From an uncultured Bacilli bacterium (GTDB lineage: Bacteria; Bacillota_I; Bacilli_A; RF39; UBA660), in the NCBI GenBank assembly GCA_944373145.1, contig CALWAL010000003.1, positions 84,619 through 148,618 on the forward strand: DNA of 64,000 nucleotides. The letters run 5' to 3'. The position numbers and the translations under genes were made by a program. Of this stretch, positions 60,484 through 64,000 are shown in pieces. The number at the start of each line of letters is the position of its first letter. The stretch's first letter is position 1. The notes under the pieces are model-generated. The model was not told the DNA's origin. It did not search any database and worked only from the letters and a program-made list of their open reading frames with translations.

Positions 60484-62598
60484 ATGAAGAAGGTTATAAA
60501 ACGTATTTTATTTCTTTTCGTATTGTCATTTTTTTATGGTTCAGCGCTAACAGATGTTTATGCTAACTACGATATTATTGTTAATGGTGCTAAACCATGT
60601 AAGTTATATGAAGATAAAACTGGTAAAAAAGCAACAGGAAGTTGTATTTATAAAAACGGAGATTTTGATTCCTATGTTTCAGGTGCGGTATGGGTTGATA
60701 ATGGTGATAAAGTTACTGTTTTAACTAATTATGAGCCAATACCAGCTCCCAAAAGTGGTTATGGAAGTGAATGTAATACTCAATTTTTAAAAATCAGAGT
60801 TAAACATAATAATATTAGTTATAGTGGATATGTTTGCGCTGATTTATTACAAGAAGTAGAAATTACCGATGAATTAAAGGAAGAATTTATTGCCGCTGGC
60901 TTTACTGAGGAATACAGTAGTTATTGGGAAGAATTAGCTGTATTAAAGAAAAACCATCCTAATTGGAAATTTATCGCTATAGATACTGGTTTAAAATTTA
61001 ATACGGTCGTTAAAAACGAAGATTATGGTGAAAGAAGTTTATATCAATCAACGTCTTCATCTACTGAAGGTTATTTATCTACTGAAGAAGGAAACTATAA
61101 TTGGGATAAAGATGAGTTTATAGCGCATGATGGAACTAGTTGGTTTGCAGCTAATAAGGAAACGGTTGAGTATTATTTAGATCCACGTAATTTTCTATCA
61201 GATATGTATATTTTTCAGTTTGAATCTTTAGCGTACGAACCAGAATTTCATACCGCTGAAGGGGTAAAGGTTTTACTTGGAGATGCTTATATTGCTAAGT
61301 TTGTAGATTTGTTTATGAAAGCAGCTGAAACCCATGATGTAAGTCCAATTTATTTATCTTCACTTTCTCTTCAAGAAGTTGGGTCTACTAAAAGTACCGC
61401 TATAAGTGGGGTTAAATTTACTTATGATGGTGATACTTATTCTGGTTTATATAACTTTTATAATATAGGAGCAACAGCGGGTGATAATGCTGTATATCGG
61501 GGATTAGTATATGCTGCAACAATTCCTAGAAATGATGATGGAACAATCAATACATCTAAACGTTATGGAAGAATTTGGGATACGGAAGAAAAAGCAATTG
61601 TAGGTGGGGCTGAATTTATCGTAAAATCATATATTAAATATGGTCAAAATACAAGTTATTTTAAAAAGTGGAACGTGGTAGCTAACTATCAGAAGGCACA
61701 AAATAAGGATTATTATAATAATTATACACATCAATACCAGCAAAATATTAAAGCACCTAGCACGGAAGCAACATCAACTTATCGTTCATACGCCGAATTA
61801 GGCATCTTAGAATCAGATTTTGTTTTTTATATCCCTATTTATGATGATATGCCGGAATATACAGCATTGCCAGCTAAAGGAAATCCCAACAATAGATTAA
61901 AGGCTTTAAAAATTGATGGAACAACAATCAATGGATTTGAATCTTCAGAGTTTGAGTATGAAGTGTATGTTGAAAATAGTGTTAGTTCAATTAATTTGAG
62001 CGCTACTAAAATTAATAGCGCAGCTACGGTAAGCGGAACTGGAACTAAAAAATTAGAGGTTGGAGAAAACAAATTAGTGATAACGGTTAAAGCGCAAAAC
62101 GGTGATTTACAAACTTATACTGTAACTGTTCACAGAGCTTTAGTAGACGGTGAAGTCAGTTATCCTAAGGTTGAAGAAATCCTAAAAAACGCTCAAATTA
62201 CTTATAAAGGAGAATTTATTAGTAATTTAACTTTTACGACAAAAACATCAGATTTTATTAACAAAATTCAAAGTGTTAGTCCTACTGCAAAAGTAGAAAT
62301 TAAAAATGGCAATACAATTAAAACTTCAGGATATTTGGTAACTGGAGATACAATAACAATTACTAGTGGTGAAGATGTAAAAAAATATAGTGTAGTTTTA
62401 TATGGCGATATCAATGGTAATGGTAAAATAGAAATTTTAGATTTATTAAAAGTTCAAAAGCATGCTTTAAAGTCTTCAATTTTAACAGGCGCATATTTAG
62501 AAGCAGCTGATGTTAATAAAGATGGAAAAATTAATCCATTAGATTTATTACGTATTCAAAAGACAATTTTAGGCGATGCTTATATTAGTCAACAATAA
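60484..62598 (+). CDS. Secreted beta-N-acetylglucosaminidase with cadherin-like domain and C-terminal dockerin
   Basis: The 704-residue protein has a signal peptide (about 1-27). An N-terminal SH3-like region (30-130) precedes a glucosaminidase domain (about 150-400), recognisable by H-P-N-W-K-F-I-A-I-D-T-G-L, F-I-A-H-D-G-T-S-W and Y-L-D-P-R-N-F-L, with S-L-Q-E-V-G holding the likely catalytic Glu. Next comes a cadherin-like beta-sandwich (about 474-551). A dockerin ends the protein: two calcium loops D-I-N-G-N-G-K-I-E-I-L-D (642-653) and D-V-N-K-D-G-K-I-N-P-L-D (676-687), each followed by a short helix. The enzyme part resembles LytG-type wall hydrolases. The dockerin should bind the cohesin protein encoded 12 bases downstream. 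GGTGGTGATAAT precedes the ATG. Confidence 0.88.
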   Translation: MKKVIKRILFLFVLSFFYGSALTDVYANYDIIVNGAKPCKLYEDKTGKKATGSCIYKNGDFDSYVSGAVWVDNGDKVTVLTNYEPIPAPKSGYGSECNTQFLKIRVKHNNISYSGYVCADLLQEVEITDELKEEFIAAGFTEEYSSYWEELAVLKKNHPNWKFIAIDTGLKFNTVVKNEDYGERSLYQSTSSSTEGYLSTEEGNYNWDKDEFIAHDGTSWFAANKETVEYYLDPRNFLSDMYIFQFESLAYEPEFHTAEGVKVLLGDAYIAKFVDLFMKAAETHDVSPIYLSSLSLQEVGSTKSTAISGVKFTYDGDTYSGLYNFYNIGATAGDNAVYRGLVYAATIPRNDDGTINTSKRYGRIWDTEEKAIVGGAEFIVKSYIKYGQNTSYFKKWNVVANYQKAQNKDYYNNYTHQYQQNIKAPSTEATSTYRSYAELGILESDFVFYIPIYDDMPEYTALPAKGNPNNRLKALKIDGTTINGFESSEFEYEVYVENSVSSINLSATKINSAATVSGTGTKKLEVGENKLVITVKAQNGDLQTYTVTVHRALVDGEVSYPKVEEILKNAQITYKGEFISNLTFTTKTSDFINKIQSVSPTAKVEIKNGNTIKTSGYLVTGDTITITSGEDVKKYSVVLYGDINGNGKIEILDLLKVQKHALKSSILTGAYLEAADVNKDGKINPLDLLRIQKTILGDAYISQQ

Positions 62599-62610
62599 GG
62601 AGGTTAAAAA

Positions 62611-63900
62611 ATGAAAATATTTAGACGTATTTTATTAGTTATGACTATTTTTCTTTCATCGTTGATATTTGTTAATGAGGTATATGCAGCAAGTGCTAGC
62701 TTTTCAGTAAGTAGTTCATCACGCAGTGTTATTGTTGGTAATACATTTAAAGTAACAATAACGTTATCATCATCTAGTTCTCTCGGTAGTTGGGAATTTG
62801 ATGTTAAGTATGATACTAGCAAATTATCACTAATTAGTTCTACATTAGAAAGTTCTAATCATTCAGTTGGCGTTGTTGATAATTCAAAGACAAAATCAAA
62901 GAGTTATACCTTAACATTTAAAGCAAAAGCTTCAGGAACTGCAAAAATTTACGTTGATAACTCATTGGTCTATGGGTATGATGAAAATGTTATGAAAGCT
63001 AGTGAAGGTAGCGTTAGTGTAAATGTTATGACCCAAGAAGAAGTGGAAGCGTCTTATTCATCGGATAATACTTTGAAATCTTTAACTGTTAGTGATTATA
63101 ATCTAGAACCTAAATTTGATAAAAATACGTTAGAATATAGTCTTGAAGTTGAAAATGATGTTCGTGAAATAAGCGTTAGTGCAAAAGCCAATGATAGTAA
63201 GGCTGATGTCGACGGCACCGGAAAACATACCCTTGAAGAAGGAAATAATAAAATAACTATTCGTGTTACTGCAGAAAATGGAAATGTTAAAAATTATGTA
63301 ATTAACGTTTTAGTTAAAGAATTGGACCTAATTAAAGTTGAAGTTGATGGTAAAGAATATACGGTAGTTAGAAAGATTGAAGATTTAGATATTCCAACAA
63401 CTTTTACAACTACAACTACAATATTAGAAAATGAAGAAATACCATCTTTTGAATCTTCAATTACCGGTTATAAACTAATTGCCTTAAAGGATGAAGAAGG
63501 CAATATAGAATTTTTTATCTATAATGAAGGTGAATATATTTTATATGAAGAACGTGTGTTTAATGGTGTTAAATTATATTTAACAGAACCAGATGAAAAC
63601 GACATTCCTGAGGGTTACAAATTATCAGAAGTATCAATTGGAGGCGTTGCTACAGTTGCTTATATAAATGATAATGGATATCCATTGGTGTATGGCGTTA
63701 ACGTTGAAACGGGAAAAAGTAACTGGTATAGTTACGATGAAGAAGAGATGACTTTACAACGTTATACAAAAGAAGTTATAAAAGAGGGCACTTTAGGAAA
63801 TAAAAGTATTTTGGTAATTTGTGTTTTAGGAGTTATATCTTTGATTCAATTATTATTCATTATTTTAATTAATACAAAGATGCGTAAAAAAATTCAATAA
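62611..63900 (+). CDS. Membrane-anchored cohesin-domain protein with cadherin-like domain
   Basis: The 429-residue protein has a signal peptide (1-26). A cohesin-like domain (about 28-143) reads V-I-V-G-N-T-F-K-V-T-I-T-L, then G-S-W-E-F-D-V-K-Y-D-T-S-K-L and F-K-A-K-A-S-G-T-A-K-I. A cadherin-like beta-sandwich (about 150-235, D-N-T-L-K-S-L-T-V) is followed by a region of about 160 residues I do not recognise. A C-terminal transmembrane helix (about 398-421) is followed by K-M-R-K-K. It would display one cohesin outside the membrane. AAGGAGG follows the stop of the dockerin protein, so the two form an operon and probably a complex. Confidence 0.85.
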   Translation: MKIFRRILLVMTIFLSSLIFVNEVYAASASFSVSSSSRSVIVGNTFKVTITLSSSSSLGSWEFDVKYDTSKLSLISSTLESSNHSVGVVDNSKTKSKSYTLTFKAKASGTAKIYVDNSLVYGYDENVMKASEGSVSVNVMTQEEVEASYSSDNTLKSLTVSDYNLEPKFDKNTLEYSLEVENDVREISVSAKANDSKADVDGTGKHTLEEGNNKITIRVTAENGNVKNYVINVLVKELDLIKVEVDGKEYTVVRKIEDLDIPTTFTTTTTILENEEIPSFESSITGYKLIALKDEEGNIEFFIYNEGEYILYEERVFNGVKLYLTEPDENDIPEGYKLSEVSIGGVATVAYINDNGYPLVYGVNVETGKSNWYSYDEEEMTLQRYTKEVIKEGTLGNKSILVICVLGVISLIQLLFIILINTKMRKKIQ

Positions 63901-63901
63901 A

Positions 63902-63934
63902 AAATAAGATATTAACTATCTTATTTCTTTTTTT
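63902..63934. terminator. Bidirectional terminator after the cohesin gene
   Basis: A perfect 10-bp stem AAATAAGATA/TATCTTATTT with a 5-base loop. T residues follow on the plus strand and also on the minus strand, so a converging gene probably ends to the right. Confidence 0.85.
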
Positions 63935-63955
63935 AATATTTCAACCGCACCATTT

Positions 63956-64000
63956 TTAATAATCTAATTCTACATCACATGAAGATCTAAAGTCAAATAT
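63956..64000 (-). CDS. Possible C-terminal end of a minus-strand gene cut by the window edge
   Basis: On the minus strand one frame is open from the right edge to a TAA at 63956-63958, ending in D-V-E-L-D-Y. The bidirectional terminator to its left fits a converging gene. Fifteen codons are too few to identify anything. Confidence 0.25.
   Translation of the reverse strand: MFDFRSSCDVELDY

Noticed and set aside
61130..61170. A-H-D-G-T-S-W-F in the glucosaminidase as another PDG-W-Y repeat copy
   Set aside because: The segment is part of the conserved core of LytG-like glucosaminidases (F-I-A-H-D-G-T-S-W followed by Y-L-D-P-R-N-F-L), so the likeness is coincidental.
1..64000. Mycoplasma-type code with TGA as Trp
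   Set aside because: Several genes end cleanly at TGA (5589, 15106, 51136) and Trp codons are TGG throughout.

Overview
The window is low-GC DNA (roughly 30% G+C by eye) from a bacterium of the Bacilli/Erysipelotrichia/RF39 side of the Firmicutes. Support for this comes from Bacillus-like gene orders (ireB-ruvX-yrzB-mltG-trmR; dnaG-rpoD-trmK; relatives of ylbD, ylbE, ylbH/rsmD, ylbJ and ylbL), strong AGGAGG ribosome sites, a T-box leader and a glmS ribozyme. TGA is used as a stop (for example at 5589, 15106 and 51136) and Trp is TGG, so the code is standard and not that of Mycoplasma. AdhE, and the absence of any respiratory gene here, fit a fermentative anaerobe. YlbJ, VrrA/YqfQ-like, YlbD-like and YlbE-like genes point to a sporulating ancestry.

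Layout. 0-16.6 kb is accessory and housekeeping: a hypothetical protein with the repeat described below, surface thioredoxin-like and rhodanese lipoproteins, a membrane-anchored XRE regulator, CsaA, an M32 carboxypeptidase, a lipid kinase, AdhE, a DUF362 protein and a TasA/camelysin-like surface protein, with tRNA-Gln, tRNA-Met and (16.8 kb) tRNA-Glu between them. 17-20.4 kb: NagZ-like glycosidase, a complete IS110/IS1111-type element, and MntP. 20.5-30.6 kb: MazG-like protein, a MurL-MurD2 pair for an epimerase route to D-Glu in peptidoglycan, the ireB-ruvX-yrzB-mltG-trmR block, an RNase J with a degraded active site, and a TPR protein. 30.7-37.6 kb: an Asn-type T-box leader, two tRNA-Asn genes, then gatCAB-asnS-aspS. 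37.6-47.1 kb: glmS with its ribozyme, comEA-comEC, dnaG-rpoD-trmK, a VrrA-like gene and a prepilin peptidase. 47-64 kb: ylbJ, a cluster of proteins sharing a short PDG..W..Y repeat wrapped around a YlbL-type protease, mutS, parE-parC, YlbD/YlbE-like genes, rsmD, and a dockerin-bearing glucosaminidase followed by a membrane-anchored cohesin protein.

Two ensembles stand out as possibly undescribed. First, a repeat of about 20 residues (Y-x-A-P-D-G-x-x-W-x-S-x-x-x-Y-x-x-Y) occurs in five proteins: eight copies in a lipoprotein at 48.2-49.5 kb and one to three copies in the proteins at 0.3, 49.6, 49.8 and 51.2 kb, which are otherwise unrelated and differ in location. Second, the window's right end encodes what looks like a minimal cohesin-dockerin pair used to tether a cell-wall hydrolase, not a cellulase. 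Other points of note are a VanZ-like gene whose N-terminus is joined through a U_UUU_UUA slippery site, tRNA-Asn genes placed between a T-box and the amidotransferase operon, and a possible outward promoter at the right end of the IS facing mntP.

Most genes are short transcription units. A hairpin terminator, often overlapping the stop codon, is followed within tens of bases by a TGnTATAAT or TTGaca-N17-TATAAT promoter and the next ribosome site. Functional calls rest on motif recognition by eye; no database search was possible.
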